Shown: positions 42,361 to 51,301, counted from the first letter of the stretch. The stretch is DNA of 64,000 nucleotides from Micromonospora sp. WMMD1082 (GCF_029626175.1 NZ_JARUBM010000002.1:806001-870000), one strand, 5' to 3'. Translations and numbers: made by a program. The notes: generated by a model not told the origin, from the letters alone.

Positions 42361-42944
42361 ACCCTCCGGCGATAATCCTCTACGGTCCGCCCGCCTCCGG
42401 TAAGGACACCATCAGCGAGGCCCTGGCCGGCCTCGATCACCGGTACGTGCTGTTCGAAAAGCTCAAGATCGCGACTGAGTACGGCGATCGTCCTGGGTAC
42501 CGGCTCGCGACCGAGACCGAGCTGGCCGAGATGCGCGCCCGCGGCCTGGTCATCTACGAGAATGCCCGGTACAACAACCGGTACGTCGTTGACCGGCCCG
42601 GCCTCGCCGCCGCCTTCGCCACCGGCGACGTTCCCGTCGTGCACATGGGTCAGGTCGCCGGGGTACGCGCGCTGCGGGCGTACCCCGCGACCTGGCTGCG
42701 TGTGCTGCTGTGGTGCCCACGGGACGTCACCGCGCGACGCGCCCGCCACCGCGGCAGCCCCGACGTCGACGCCCGGCTGACCGCCTGGGACGAAACCCTT
42801 AGCGACCTACAGGCGAGCGAACCCGACGACTTCGATCTGCGTATCCAGACCGACCAGCACGAGCCGGCGGAGTCCGCCAGCCTCATCGACGCGGCCCTGA
42901 CCGCTGCCCTCGCCCGAACCAGCGCGCCGGGCGCCGGTCGCTGA
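42357..42944 (+). CDS. Guanylate-kinase-like protein
   Basis: A 195-residue P-loop protein with IILYGPPASGKDTISEAL, then EKLKIATEYGDRPGYRLATE and GLVIYENARYNNRYVVDR. The order and spacing match guanylate kinase (R-P-G-E in the GMP-binding part becomes R-P-G-Y; the G-x-Y-G loop becomes N-N-R-Y). The changed residues suggest a different substrate. GTGA overlap couples it to the XRE-kinase gene. Confidence 0.75.
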   Translation: MNPPAIILYGPPASGKDTISEALAGLDHRYVLFEKLKIATEYGDRPGYRLATETELAEMRARGLVIYENARYNNRYVVDRPGLAAAFATGDVPVVHMGQVAGVRALRAYPATWLRVLLWCPRDVTARRARHRGSPDVDARLTAWDETLSDLQASEPDDFDLRIQTDQHEPAESASLIDAALTAALARTSAPGAGR

Positions 42945-42957
42945 CCACCCCCGATTT

Positions 42958-42990
42958 GTGTCGAATCCTGTTGTCGACGGTGTTCGACAC
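42958..42990 (+). promoter_or_regulatory. 33-bp three-box element, copy c
   Basis: GTGTCGAA, 7 nt, GTCGACG, GTGT, TCGACAC: the copy closest to consensus. It lies 64 bp before the radical SAM start at 43055 and only 13 bp after the guanylate-kinase-like gene. Confidence 0.8.
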
Positions 42991-43054
42991 AGCGGGACAG
43001 GCGTTGGCTGAGCAAGAGATCCCGCGGTCTTGCGGGCGGGCCGTGGGAGGAACC

Positions 43055-44158
43055 ATGAGCAAGCGCCTGGTCGTCGAGACTCACGCCAGCTCCTGCTATT
43101 TCCGCACCTCCGTGCAGGACGGTGAGCGTAAGGCGTTGGTGCAGATCACGGAGCGATGCAATCTGCACTGTGTCCACTGCTTCGTTTCCTCCACCCACCA
43201 GGGGGTGGACATCACCCTCGACGACATGGTCGAGCTGGTCCTGCCCCGGCTGCGACGCGCCCGGGTGACCCGGTTGACGCTCACCGGTGGAGAGCCGTTC
43301 GTGCATCCGCACCTGGTGGAGATCTGCGCTGCGGCGGCGCGGATGGACCTGCCAGTGAAGATCTGCACGAACGCCACCCAGACCAGCAAGGCGCAGATCG
43401 CCGCCCTCGCCGAGCTGGGCACCGTCCGGGTCAACGTGAGCTTCGACGGGTTCCGTCCCTCCTCGCACGGCCGGTTCCGGGGCAACCGCGACTCCTTCGC
43501 GGTAACCGTGGACACGACACGCCAGTTCGCCGACGCCGGGCTGCTGCACGGGATCCTGTCGACACCCAACGCGCTCACCCGCCCGCAGGAGTTCGCCGAG
43601 CTGTGCTCGTTCGCCGCCGACCTGGGTGCGGCGTACGTGTTGATGAACCCGCTGTCGAGCTTCGGTCGGGGCGTGAAGTCCCACGGGCGGCTCGCCGCAC
43701 CGGAGCAGACGATGCGGGCGATCACCGCCGCCACCGCGCCCCTGGCGGACCGGGTCGAGCTGGTGCCGATCCGGTTCCCTAATGACACCCGGCCGTTGTC
43801 CGGCTGCGACGCCGGCACCCTGATCTACGTGTTCGCCACCGGCGACACCGCCGTCTGCCCCTACCTGGTCTTCGCCGCGCGGACACCACAGTCCCGGCAC
43901 GCCGACCACGAGTTCCTGGTCGGCAACATCCTCGACGGCGAGATCGCCGACGCCCTCGACGCCTACCGCTTCCACGACCGCTACGAGGTCGGGGCGAACC
44001 CGACCTGCCGGACGTGCGCGGTGAGCAGCGCCTGCGGGAAGGGCTGCCCGGCCGCGGTGGTCGCCGCCGGCCAGCGCGTCGGCGCACCGGACGCCGAACA
44101 GTGCCCACCCGAGAACGTGCGGCGCCCACTACTGCCGATCCACCCCGTCACGGCCTGA
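43055..44158 (+). CDS. Radical SAM/SPASM-type protein
   Basis: A 367-residue radical SAM enzyme. Motif QITERCNLHCVHCFV is followed by LTLTGGEPFVHPHLVEI; a C-terminal Cys-rich region CRTCAVSSACGKGCPAAVV, together with CDAGTLIYVF and VCPYLVF, fits a SPASM/twitch auxiliary cluster. Such enzymes modify peptides or small molecules by radical chemistry. No precursor peptide gene is seen nearby. The ATG has GGGAGG 4 nt upstream. It leads an operon with dTMP-kinase-like and endonuclease/phosphatase genes under element c. Confidence 0.85.
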   Translation: MSKRLVVETHASSCYFRTSVQDGERKALVQITERCNLHCVHCFVSSTHQGVDITLDDMVELVLPRLRRARVTRLTLTGGEPFVHPHLVEICAAAARMDLPVKICTNATQTSKAQIAALAELGTVRVNVSFDGFRPSSHGRFRGNRDSFAVTVDTTRQFADAGLLHGILSTPNALTRPQEFAELCSFAADLGAAYVLMNPLSSFGRGVKSHGRLAAPEQTMRAITAATAPLADRVELVPIRFPNDTRPLSGCDAGTLIYVFATGDTAVCPYLVFAARTPQSRHADHEFLVGNILDGEIADALDAYRFHDRYEVGANPTCRTCAVSSACGKGCPAAVVAAGQRVGAPDAEQCPPENVRRPLLPIHPVTA

Positions 44159-44164
44159 CCTGTC

Positions 44165-44773
44165 GTGTTCATCGTCATCGAGGGACCCAACGGCGTCGGA
44201 AAGACCACCGTGGCGGGCCTGCTGGCCGAGCGAATGCGCCACCGCGCCGGGCGACCCGTGCATCTGACCAGCGAGCCCACCCGGACCCGGCTGGGCGAGC
44301 TACTCCGCGAGGCCGAAGCCGTCATCCACGGGCGGGCCCTCGCCCTCGCGATCGCCGCGGACCGCACCATGCACGTCGAGGACGAGATCATCCCCGCACT
44401 CGACGCCGGCACCATTGTGATCAGCGACCGCTACGTGCAGTCCTCACTCGTGCTCCAGCGGGTCGACGCCGTCGACCTCCGCGAAATCTGGAGCTACAAC
44501 CGCTACGTCCTGCAACCCACCCTGTCGCTCTACCTGACCGACGACCCGCACGTCATCGCCACCCGCCTCGGTAACCGCCGCCGACTGAGCCGGCTGGAAG
44601 CCACCGGCACACCCGCAGGCGAACTCCACCTCTACGACCAGGCATTCGACTTCCTCGACCGCCAAGCATGGCGCCAAGCGAAGATCGACTGCCGGGGACG
44701 CGACCCCGACCAGGTCGTCTCTGCCATCCTCGACACGCTCGACCCGATGCTCGCCCCGCACCCCGCGGCCTGA
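44165..44773 (+). CDS. dTMP-kinase-like protein
   Basis: A 202-residue protein close to thymidylate kinases: FIVIEGPNGVGKTTVAGLLA (P-loop), TSEPTRTRLGELLRE, VISDRYVQSSLVLQ (D-R-Y motif intact) and a lid after SLYLTDDP. It would phosphorylate dTMP or a related nucleotide. Being inside a radical SAM operon suggests a pathway-specific nucleotide. The GTG start is 6 nt after the radical SAM stop. Confidence 0.85.
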   Translation: MFIVIEGPNGVGKTTVAGLLAERMRHRAGRPVHLTSEPTRTRLGELLREAEAVIHGRALALAIAADRTMHVEDEIIPALDAGTIVISDRYVQSSLVLQRVDAVDLREIWSYNRYVLQPTLSLYLTDDPHVIATRLGNRRRLSRLEATGTPAGELHLYDQAFDFLDRQAWRQAKIDCRGRDPDQVVSAILDTLDPMLAPHPAA

Positions 44774-44785
44774 AAGGCTCCCGGC

Positions 44786-45589
44786 GTGTTGTCGATCCTG
44801 ACTGTGAACATTCAGGCCACCTCCCGCCGCCGCGCCGAACCGCTCCTCCGGTGGCTCGCCGACCGCCCCGAACACGTCCTCCTGCTCACCGAAACCAGTA
44901 ACGGGGACGGCACTGCCTACCTGCTCGACCACTTCCGCCGCGCCGGCTGCCACGTCCACCACCCCACCCTCGACAAAGACCGCGGCGCCGCCCTGATCAG
45001 CCGCATGCCCGTCACTATCCGTCCGGACATCGCCGCGCGGCTGAGCATCCCCGGCCGCGCCGTCGCCGCCACCATCCACACCAACCCGGCCGTCACCGTC
45101 CTCGGCATCTACGTACCCTCCAGCGACCGCGCCCCGGCCAAGGTCGAACGCAAACGGGCCTTCCTCGCCTCCCTCACCGACACCCTCAACCACCTACCAG
45201 CCGACGAACGGGCACACCTCGTACTCGGCGGGGACTACAACGTCATCACCCGCGACCACCAACCGCCCTACCCCGGAGTGTGGCTACCCTTCGAGTACGC
45301 CCTCTTCGATGCCCTCACCGCCGTCGGCCTCACCGACGCCCACCACCACCTCACACCCGGCATCCCCCACCACAGTTGGTACGGCCGCGCCGGCAACGGC
45401 TACCGCTTCGACTACCTCCACGTCGGCACCGCCCTACGCGACCGGCTCCACAGCGGCAGCTACCTCCAGGAACCCCGCGATCAACGCCTCACCGACCACG
45501 CCGCCGTCACCCTCACCTTGAACCTGCCCGTCGACACCCTCACCATCCGCGACACCCCGCCGGTCGCCGAACCCGCGACCCTGTTCTAA
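44786..45589 (+). CDS. Endonuclease/exonuclease/phosphatase family protein
   Basis: A 267-residue EEP-fold protein: LTVNIQATS (Asn of motif I), LLLTETSN (Glu), VLGIYVPSS, LVLGGDYNVIT (D-x-N) and a C-terminal RLTDHAAVTL (D-H). These motifs give a metal-dependent phosphodiesterase acting on DNA, RNA, or a phosphorylated small molecule. It begins 12 nt after the kinase gene and ends the operon. Confidence 0.85.
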   Translation: MLSILTVNIQATSRRRAEPLLRWLADRPEHVLLLTETSNGDGTAYLLDHFRRAGCHVHHPTLDKDRGAALISRMPVTIRPDIAARLSIPGRAVAATIHTNPAVTVLGIYVPSSDRAPAKVERKRAFLASLTDTLNHLPADERAHLVLGGDYNVITRDHQPPYPGVWLPFEYALFDALTAVGLTDAHHHLTPGIPHHSWYGRAGNGYRFDYLHVGTALRDRLHSGSYLQEPRDQRLTDHAAVTLTLNLPVDTLTIRDTPPVAEPATLF

Positions 45590-45591
45590 CT

Positions 45592-45756
45592 ACGTCAGCG
45601 CTCGCCCTGTTCGACCTGGTGGGCAAACAGCTCTCCCCGCGCATCCGGGACCTCGGGAAGGTCACCCTTTACCGGACCGGCCCGCGCCGAGTTCAGTCTG
45701 CGTCCGGCGACTGGCCCCCTGACCTGGCAGCGATCCAAGTCGGTAACGTTGCGTGA
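45592..45756 (+). pseudogene. tnpA: Tn3-family transposase fragment
   Basis: About 50 codons (SALALFDLVGKQLSPRIRDL, then GKVTLYR) match the conserved C-terminal region of Tn3 TnpA. No start or further catalytic part is present, and the reading frame soon stops. The fragment begins directly after the EEP gene, so a transposon copy has been eroded here. It and the low-GC gene after it fill the space up to 45900 with no other visible feature. Confidence 0.7.
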
Positions 45757-45900
45757 CGGGTGTTGCTGAGTCAGCCGTTCCTCGTCGTGCGGATCTGCTT
45801 GACGATGAGAGTACGTCGGGGCACAAGATCAGGATACGGCTCGCCCTTACTCTCTACTCGGCTCTGGACGTCAACCTGACATTTCCCCTAGAGTTGGAAG

Positions 45901-47010
45901 ATGCAGTTGGGAGCCATACTGGCCATTACCATTCCCGGCGAAATGCAAAATGCCCTGCGAATGCTACGGAACCTCTTTGATGAGGAAACTCTGCCGATTA
46001 CCCTCGCTAGCCTTGCCGTGCTTATCTCCGTATGGGCAGCCTTAATATCTCGCCGAAGCATGAAGGCTAGCGAAAGAAGCGCCAGAGCTGCTGAAGTTCA
46101 AGCACGCCATGCCGCGAGTCAGGCTGAAGCTGCGGAACGCCAAGCCGTCGCAGCCTCAGAGCAGGCGTATTCGGCGAGTTCAGAGGTGTCCACGGCCATT
46201 CAAACATCGGAAATCTCAGCGCTGGAGGGCGCAAAAGCGAGGATCGACGCCTCATTGCCTCGCATCTCGGCAGTGATTTTTAAGAAGAATGATTATGCTG
46301 GATTGGCGGAGAACAGCTACGCATTGCCAACCCCCCTATCCTCCATGCCGATAACTGAACCAGTGAAGCTCGATCACTGGTCGACCGAGGGCTCGACAGG
46401 CTCAACCCCGCACTGGGCTTGGGACGCCTTCTTCGTTTCACATGGGCTGCTGTTCAATTTTGGGAACGAGCCGGCTCGCGTGATTTCGCCAAGCGTGCAG
46501 TTCTACGCCGGCACCCACCCCTTCACGGGAGAGGAAGTCAAAGAACCGGCTACAACCATCCACGGCGAGAAGATCCTCTACTCAGGCCAATCTGCACTCT
46601 TCCAGGTCATCGCGAGAAAGCAGGTGGACGACTGGGTTCAGATAATCAGAAAAGGAGAAGAAGAAAGAGAATTCTGCGAAGCCCACCTTTCTTTCTTCCC
46701 AGCCGATTTCGATGAACCCGAGTGTGGAGTGAAGATCCGCACTACGGGAATACCGTTGAGCCACGTCACGCCGGAGGGTGTTTATGCGATTTTCAAGCCG
46801 AACAGCTATTTTGACGTTCACTTGGAATTCTTGCGGAACTATCCGGATTCACCCGAGGAGATCGCAGCTAGACTGAAAGGCGACAGAGAGGAGCTATTTG
46901 CTCTTTACATGAAAAAGCAGCGAATGAAATGGTTTCGCGAAGAAATTGCTAATCGCAAGCCGGGCGACGAGAGCATTGAGGGCGACGCCGATGCTGCGTC
47001 GAGTGACTAA
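45901..47010 (+). CDS. Low-GC membrane/coiled-coil protein of unknown function
   Basis: A 369-residue protein with one predicted transmembrane helix near residues 32-52 (LPITLASLAVLISVWAALIS). A long alanine-rich coiled coil follows (ASERSARAAEVQARHAASQA, then EAAERQAVAASEQAYSAS), and then a soluble beta-rich domain. Codon use and base composition are far less GC-rich than all neighbours, with AT-rich codons throughout, so it was acquired recently. It sits among Tn3 and integrase fragments. Start may be 45901 or the ATG at 45943. No family is recognised; a defence-effector anchor is possible. Confidence 0.6.
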   Translation: MQLGAILAITIPGEMQNALRMLRNLFDEETLPITLASLAVLISVWAALISRRSMKASERSARAAEVQARHAASQAEAAERQAVAASEQAYSASSEVSTAIQTSEISALEGAKARIDASLPRISAVIFKKNDYAGLAENSYALPTPLSSMPITEPVKLDHWSTEGSTGSTPHWAWDAFFVSHGLLFNFGNEPARVISPSVQFYAGTHPFTGEEVKEPATTIHGEKILYSGQSALFQVIARKQVDDWVQIIRKGEEEREFCEAHLSFFPADFDEPECGVKIRTTGIPLSHVTPEGVYAIFKPNSYFDVHLEFLRNYPDSPEEIAARLKGDREELFALYMKKQRMKWFREEIANRKPGDESIEGDADAASSD

Positions 47011-47226
47011 TTAATAGCAAGCTTCCCGACCCGGCCAGCGGGCCGCGCCCGGGTCGCCCAAGTACTTCGTCGACGTCGCGCTGCATCCGTTCGGGTCGGT
47101 GGAGACCGTCGGGGTCGCCGGCCTGATCGATCGGATGAACCTGCTCGCCACCTGGACGCCGGTGGTCCAGGCCGCCTACATGTGCGACGAGGCCGCCGAA
47201 CGGTGGAGGAAGGAGAACGGCCACTG
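47011..47226 (+). pseudogene. C-terminal gene fragment of unknown family
   Basis: The last 55 codons read KYFVDVALHPFGSVETVGVA, then LIDRMNLLATWTPVVQAAYM and CDEAAERWRKENGH, in good codon bias and ending in TGA at 47226. No start is available upstream; the frame enters the end of the low-GC gene. It looks like the tail of a plasmid- or element-borne gene, but I do not recognise the family. Confidence 0.4.
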
Positions 47227-47376
47227 ATCCGTCCCTGTACCCGGATAACAAAATATTATCTACTACATGGGTGGTGACGTGATCCTCTTGGCCTGCTGTC
47301 GGCACCTCGGCCCCGGTGCGCGACTCGCGCACGTTATCCGGTACATCGCCGGGCCGGTCCGGCTGGGGTCCGGGTC
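47227..47376. other. AT-rich pocket with a short inverted repeat
   Basis: An unusually AT-rich stretch (ATAACAAAATATTATCTA) lies at 47244. CCGGATAAC (47241) and GTTATCCGG (47333) form an inverted pair 83 bp apart. It precedes the integrase remnant and may be part of a former element's recombination region. Confidence 0.35.
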
Positions 47377-47746
47377 GTGAAGGACGGCGTGACGATCCCG
47401 TTCGTCATCGACCGGTTCCTCGACTCGGCCCGGTGCCGCAACCCGAACACCCGCCGCGGCGCGGGACCTGTACCCGGTCACCGGCCGGGCCAGGTTGGGC
47501 TACGACCGCGCCCGGGTCCTCCTGGATTACCTACACCTCATCCGGTCCGGGCCTGCCCGGCTGGGACCTGCACCAGCTACGGCACTCCGGCGCCACCACC
47601 TCGGCGAGGCCAACGCCGGCCTGCAACTGATCATGGCCAAGGGTCGGTGGCGCAACTCCCGCACCGCCATGCGCTACGTCAGGCCCGGCGGGGCCGTCGT
47701 CGCCGAGGTCACCGAACTACTCGACATCACCCCCGACCGGAGGTGA
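47377..47746 (+). pseudogene. Tyrosine-recombinase (integrase) pseudogene
   Basis: Pieces of a tyrosine recombinase appear in different frames. VTIPFVIDRFLDSARCRNPN is the N-terminal part, DLYPVTGRARLGYDRARVLL the middle, WDLHQLRHSG the H-x-x-R box, and MAKGRWRNSRTAMRYVRPG the C-terminal part with the catalytic Tyr. Large parts between them are missing and at least two frame changes are needed, so it is inactive. The last piece runs into the ribosome site of the ATPase gene. Confidence 0.75.
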
Positions 47747-47752
47747 TCGCAG

Positions 47753-48508
47753 GTGTTCGTTCGCCGTGCCTATCTGCCGCCTGACACGCTGACCCCCACC
47801 GACCGCGCCCGGTGGCCCTACACCATTCCCGCCGTGGCCGGGCTGGCCGAGCACGGCGTCGAGTTCACCACACCGGTGACCCTGCTCGCCGGTGACAACG
47901 GCACCGGCAAGTCCACCCTGGTCGAGGCGATCGCGGTCGCGGCCGGGTTCAACCCCGAAGGCGGCAGCACCTCCTTCCGGTTCACCACCCGCGCCACCAA
48001 ATCCCCGCTCGGCGAGCACCTGGTGCTGCAACGCACCCCCGGCCGCAAGCCCCGCACCGGGTTCTTCCTGCGCGCCGAGTCGTACTACAACGTGGCCACC
48101 GAGATCGAACGCCTCGACGCCGACCCGCACTCCCCACCCCTGCTCGGCGCCTACGGCGGGATCTCCCCACACCACCGCTCGCACGGCGAGTCGTTCCTCG
48201 ACCTGGTCAACCACCGCTTCGGCCCCCAAGGGCTGTACCTGCTCGACGAGCCGGAAGCGGCCCTGTCCGTGCACGGCTGCCTGGCCCTGCTGCTGCGCAT
48301 CGCCGAACTGGTCGACCAAGGCAGCCAGTTCCTCATCGCCACCCACTCGCCGATCCTGCTGGCCAGCCCCGGCGCGACGATCCTGCACATCGACGCCGCC
48401 GGCACCATCGCCCCGGTCGACTACGACCAGGCCGAGCCGGTCGCCCTGACCCGGGCGTTCCTGGCCGACCCGGGCCGCTTCCTGCACCACCTGCTCGCCG
48501 AGCGCTGA
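47753..48508 (+). CDS. AAA/SMC-like ATPase (AAA_21 type)
   Basis: A 251-residue single-domain ATPase: LLAGDNGTGKSTLVEAIAV (Walker A near residue 47), SHGESFLDLVNHRFGPQGLY (signature-like), LLDEPEAALSVHG (Walker B) and LIATHSPILLASP (His switch). Relatives are predicted ATP-binding proteins of unknown role, some in repair or phage defence. The GTG has GGAGGTGA about 7 nt before it, within the integrase remnant. It converges on the phosphotransferase gene. Confidence 0.85.
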   Translation: MFVRRAYLPPDTLTPTDRARWPYTIPAVAGLAEHGVEFTTPVTLLAGDNGTGKSTLVEAIAVAAGFNPEGGSTSFRFTTRATKSPLGEHLVLQRTPGRKPRTGFFLRAESYYNVATEIERLDADPHSPPLLGAYGGISPHHRSHGESFLDLVNHRFGPQGLYLLDEPEAALSVHGCLALLLRIAELVDQGSQFLIATHSPILLASPGATILHIDAAGTIAPVDYDQAEPVALTRAFLADPGRFLHHLLAER

Positions 48509-48550
48509 CCAGACGCGCACCCGGCGCCATCCCCTGCCACCAGGTGATGA

Positions 48551-49459
48551 TCACCGCGTGGCCAGGCGGAGCAGATGCTGGTAGGAGCCGGGGTCCGCGC
48601 CCAGCGCTCGCAACACCGTGCCGGCGTGCGCGAACACCGCGGTCTCCGCCGGGTGATCGTCGAGGTCACCGCGGTCGAGCATCCGGCCGGCGATGTAGAG
48701 CTGGCTGAGCATGCCGTCGTGGCTGTCCAGTTCGGTGGCGTACCGGGCTCGCACCAACTGCGCGACCGGTGGTGCCGCCAGGCTGTGCAGGTACAAGCTG
48801 GCCGCGTCAAACCCGGCCGGGGCCAGCCCCCAGCCCTCCCAGTCCAGCACCCAGCAGCCCGGAGTGGTCAGCTGCGCCCAGTGCAGGTCCGCGTGCGCGG
48901 GCACCCACCGCTGCACGTCGACGGGCAGCGCCGCGTCCCAGATCCCGATCCGGGACGCAAACCGCTCGGCATCCACCGCGACCCGATCGGTATCGACCCG
49001 GGGCAGGAAGGCCAGGGTGCCGGCAAGTCGCGCCCACCACGTCTCGGTCAGCGCCGGCACAACGGTCAGCGCCGCCGTCGGGCTGCACGCCGGCTCATCG
49101 ACGTAGCTCATCAGGTCGGCGCGGAACCGCAGGTCGCGCTCCGCGTACTCCCAACTCCGCCACACCCGGGGCAGCCGCAACCCGTTCAACTGCTGCGAGG
49201 CGGTGACGTTGCCGTCCCAGAACACCCCGACATCCCCGTCTGCGGGTTCACCGACCAGCCGCAGCCACCCGTCGCGGCCGTCGTCGTCGACCCGCACGCC
49301 GACCGACCGGTCACGCCACCCGTACCGGGGCTCACCCACCAGCTCGACCCGCAACTCGATGGCAGCCCTGCGCAGCACCCCCGCCAGCCGCCGCCGGTGG
49401 TCGTCCGCGTCGTCGTCGCGCCAATGGTCCTCGCTCGGCAACCACCTTGTGTGCTTCAC
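48551..49459 (-). CDS. Aminoglycoside-phosphotransferase-family protein
   Basis: A 302-residue kinase-fold protein with the catalytic loop PAHADLHWAQLTTPGCWVLD then WEGWGLAPAGFDAASLY (Brenner motif H-x-D-x-x-x-x-N replaced by HADLHWAQL). It would phosphorylate a small hydroxylated metabolite or antibiotic. The GTG at 49459 is chosen because VKHTRWLPSEDHWR starts a structured domain. It lies 79 bp downstream of the Cys-rich radical SAM gene and may be cotranscribed with it. Confidence 0.8.
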   Translation of the reverse strand: MKHTRWLPSEDHWRDDDADDHRRRLAGVLRRAAIELRVELVGEPRYGWRDRSVGVRVDDDGRDGWLRLVGEPADGDVGVFWDGNVTASQQLNGLRLPRVWRSWEYAERDLRFRADLMSYVDEPACSPTAALTVVPALTETWWARLAGTLAFLPRVDTDRVAVDAERFASRIGIWDAALPVDVQRWVPAHADLHWAQLTTPGCWVLDWEGWGLAPAGFDAASLYLHSLAAPPVAQLVRARYATELDSHDGMLSQLYIAGRMLDRGDLDDHPAETAVFAHAGTVLRALGADPGSYQHLLRLATR

Positions 49460-49538
49460 CCGTCCAGCATCACCCCGCCACCCCGGCCACCGCGAGCCCA
49501 CCACGCCCACTCGGGGACCATCTCGCCCAGACGCCGGC

Positions 49539-50420
49539 TCAGCGGTAGTACGGCCAGCACCGCTTCGACGGCGCACACGGACTACACGACGGACTGCACG
49601 ACGGTGAACAGGTCGGCTGACACCGCGCTGGCGCACACTGCGGCCCGCACGGCTTCGGCTGCTTGTTGAAGGCCGCCTCCATCTCGGCCCGTACCTGCCC
49701 GGTACGCCGACCAGCCAGAATCAAGGCGAGATCCGCTTCGCGGACGTTGCCAACCGGCAACCAGCGGGAGAACACACACGGCCACACCGCGCCGTCCGCG
49801 CCGACCGCCAGCACCCCCGAGGCGCAGTTGCCGCACAACTGCTCCACACCCTCGGCGCCGCCGCGCACCCCACGGCCGACCTGCCGAAGCCGGTCCACAC
49901 CCACCTCGGCGACACCCAGGTCCCGCAACTCGGCCACCGCGCCGGCCACACGCTGACCTTCGCCCATGTCGATGACACCCACCCGCAGCGGAATCGACCG
50001 GCGCACCGCCTCACCGATATTCGCCCGAGTACGAGCATACGAACCGGCCCGACCCGTGATCGCGGCATGCTGCCCGGCCCGATCCGAGTAGTACGAGCAG
50101 GCCAAACGCACCCCGGGCTGGGCGAACAGCTCCCACAACGCCGGCGTGACATGCACCAGGTTGGAGAACACCTCCACCTCCACGCCGGCAGCAAGGGCAT
50201 ACCCGAGCAGATCCGGAAGGTCCGGGTGCAACGTCGGCTCCCCACCGATGAACTGCACCATCTCCACACCCAGCTCCACCGACTGGTCGATCACCCGCCG
50301 CCAGTCCGCAGCCGCCATCGAACCGTGCCCACCGCCCGGACCGCTGTCGGCGTAGCAATGCCGACACTCCAACTGACACCGGCCGGTGATCTCCAACCAC
50401 ACGAACGACAGATCCGCCAT
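49539..50420 (-). CDS. Radical SAM protein with cysteine-rich tail
   Basis: A 293-residue protein. Motif ITGRCQLECRHCYADSG sits near residue 11, then VQFIGGEPTLHPDLPDLL; the SPASM-like region is LCGNCASGVLAV with VWPCVFSRW. The last 36 residues hold eight cysteines at short, regular spacing (CGPQC, ARCQPTC, SPSCSPSCSPC, KRC) before WPYYR. The tail could hold extra iron-sulfur clusters or be a fused substrate. The ATG at 50420 has GGAG 6 nt upstream. No 33-bp element precedes it. Confidence 0.8.
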   Translation of the reverse strand: MADLSFVWLEITGRCQLECRHCYADSGPGGGHGSMAAADWRRVIDQSVELGVEMVQFIGGEPTLHPDLPDLLGYALAAGVEVEVFSNLVHVTPALWELFAQPGVRLACSYYSDRAGQHAAITGRAGSYARTRANIGEAVRRSIPLRVGVIDMGEGQRVAGAVAELRDLGVAEVGVDRLRQVGRGVRGGAEGVEQLCGNCASGVLAVGADGAVWPCVFSRWLPVGNVREADLALILAGRRTGQVRAEMEAAFNKQPKPCGPQCAPARCQPTCSPSCSPSCSPCAPSKRCWPYYR

Positions 50421-50557
50421 CCCAGGCTCCGCCCTCTCCCAAGGGAACATGAACCCGGAGTATCACAACAACCACCGACAGAAACCCTTCGATCTAAGCG
50501 AGGGGCCCTTCCACTCAAGATCTGCATCTGAGCAACCACGCCGACACCGTGGTGACC

Positions 50558-51133
50558 TTACGAGACAGTGTTCGCTCTAGCAGCGGTCTGCGCCGCCCGG
50601 AGCAGCGAGTCGTAGGTGTCGCTGGTCCGCGCCAACGTCACGCCCAGCGTGGTGGCAAACCGGTGCATCTCCGCTTGGACCCGCTCACCGTGCTCGCCGA
50701 CATTTACCAAGCGCTCGATCTCCAGGAACGTGCCGATTCCGTCGACCTCGTCCACGCACAGCGACATCTGTCCGTATGCCGCTGTGCGGCGGGTCTTGCG
50801 GATCCGGACCGTGGGGTAGAAGCCCATCTGTTGGACTGCGGCGTGCATCTGTGTCCGGTCGGCTACCTCGGTCTCGTGTTCGACACACGAGAGTTCGTTG
50901 GCCACCGGTGTCTTGACGGTCAGCAGGTGCCGGCCCCGCTCGGTTCGCAGACGGGCGAACGGCACTCCGATCTTGGGCTGTCCGTACTCCCAGCCGATCC
51001 GCGCGTACGCCTGGTCATCCTGTGTGATCGGGGCCGACAGGACGATGTCCCGCGCTGCGAGCGCGGCCTCCAGCGCGCCGAGGTCCGCGACCTGGTACTT
51101 GACCTCCACCTCGCAGGCGGCCATGGCCGTCAT
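50558..51133 (-). CDS. CYTH-domain protein (adenylate cyclase IV / triphosphatase fold)
   Basis: About 191 residues of a CYTH triphosphate tunnel protein: the signature EVEVKYQV near the start, then VRIRKTRRTAAYGQMSLCVD and VDGIGTFLEIERLVN, with basic and acidic residues that line the tunnel. Members either hydrolyse inorganic or thiamine triphosphate or make cAMP; which is not clear. No good ribosome site marks the start, so ATG codons at 51133 or 51124, or a GTG at 51163, remain possible. The 33-bp element at 51302 points toward it. Confidence 0.75.
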   Translation of the reverse strand: MTAMAACEVEVKYQVADLGALEAALAARDIVLSAPITQDDQAYARIGWEYGQPKIGVPFARLRTERGRHLLTVKTPVANELSCVEHETEVADRTQMHAAVQQMGFYPTVRIRKTRRTAAYGQMSLCVDEVDGIGTFLEIERLVNVGEHGERVQAEMHRFATTLGVTLARTSDTYDSLLRAAQTAARANTVS

Positions 51134-51301
51134 CTGCGTCTGGGGTACCTCGATGCCCGTCACGGCGTCGCAGCTTACGGCCCGATCCCATCCGCCTGCG
51201 CCGCGCCGCGCCGGCACCAAACCAGACAGGCCCGCATCAAGCGAGGGTACTTGACGGGCGTTGGCCGCTGTGGGCAGGCGATAGCCAACCGGAAGGTACT
51301 C

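Noticed and set aside
43055..44158. Radical SAM/SPASM gene as part of a RiPP cluster
   Set aside because: No precursor peptide, RRE-domain or protease gene was found near any of the radical SAM genes; neighbours are nucleotide enzymes.
45753..45980. 75-codon frame between Tn3 fragment and low-GC gene
   Set aside because: No ribosome site, no family, and it overlaps the start of the better-supported low-GC gene.
47241..47341. Inverted pair CCGGATAAC/GTTATCCGG as attachment site
   Set aside because: No second copy or direct repeat is seen in the window, and no tRNA gene is adjacent.
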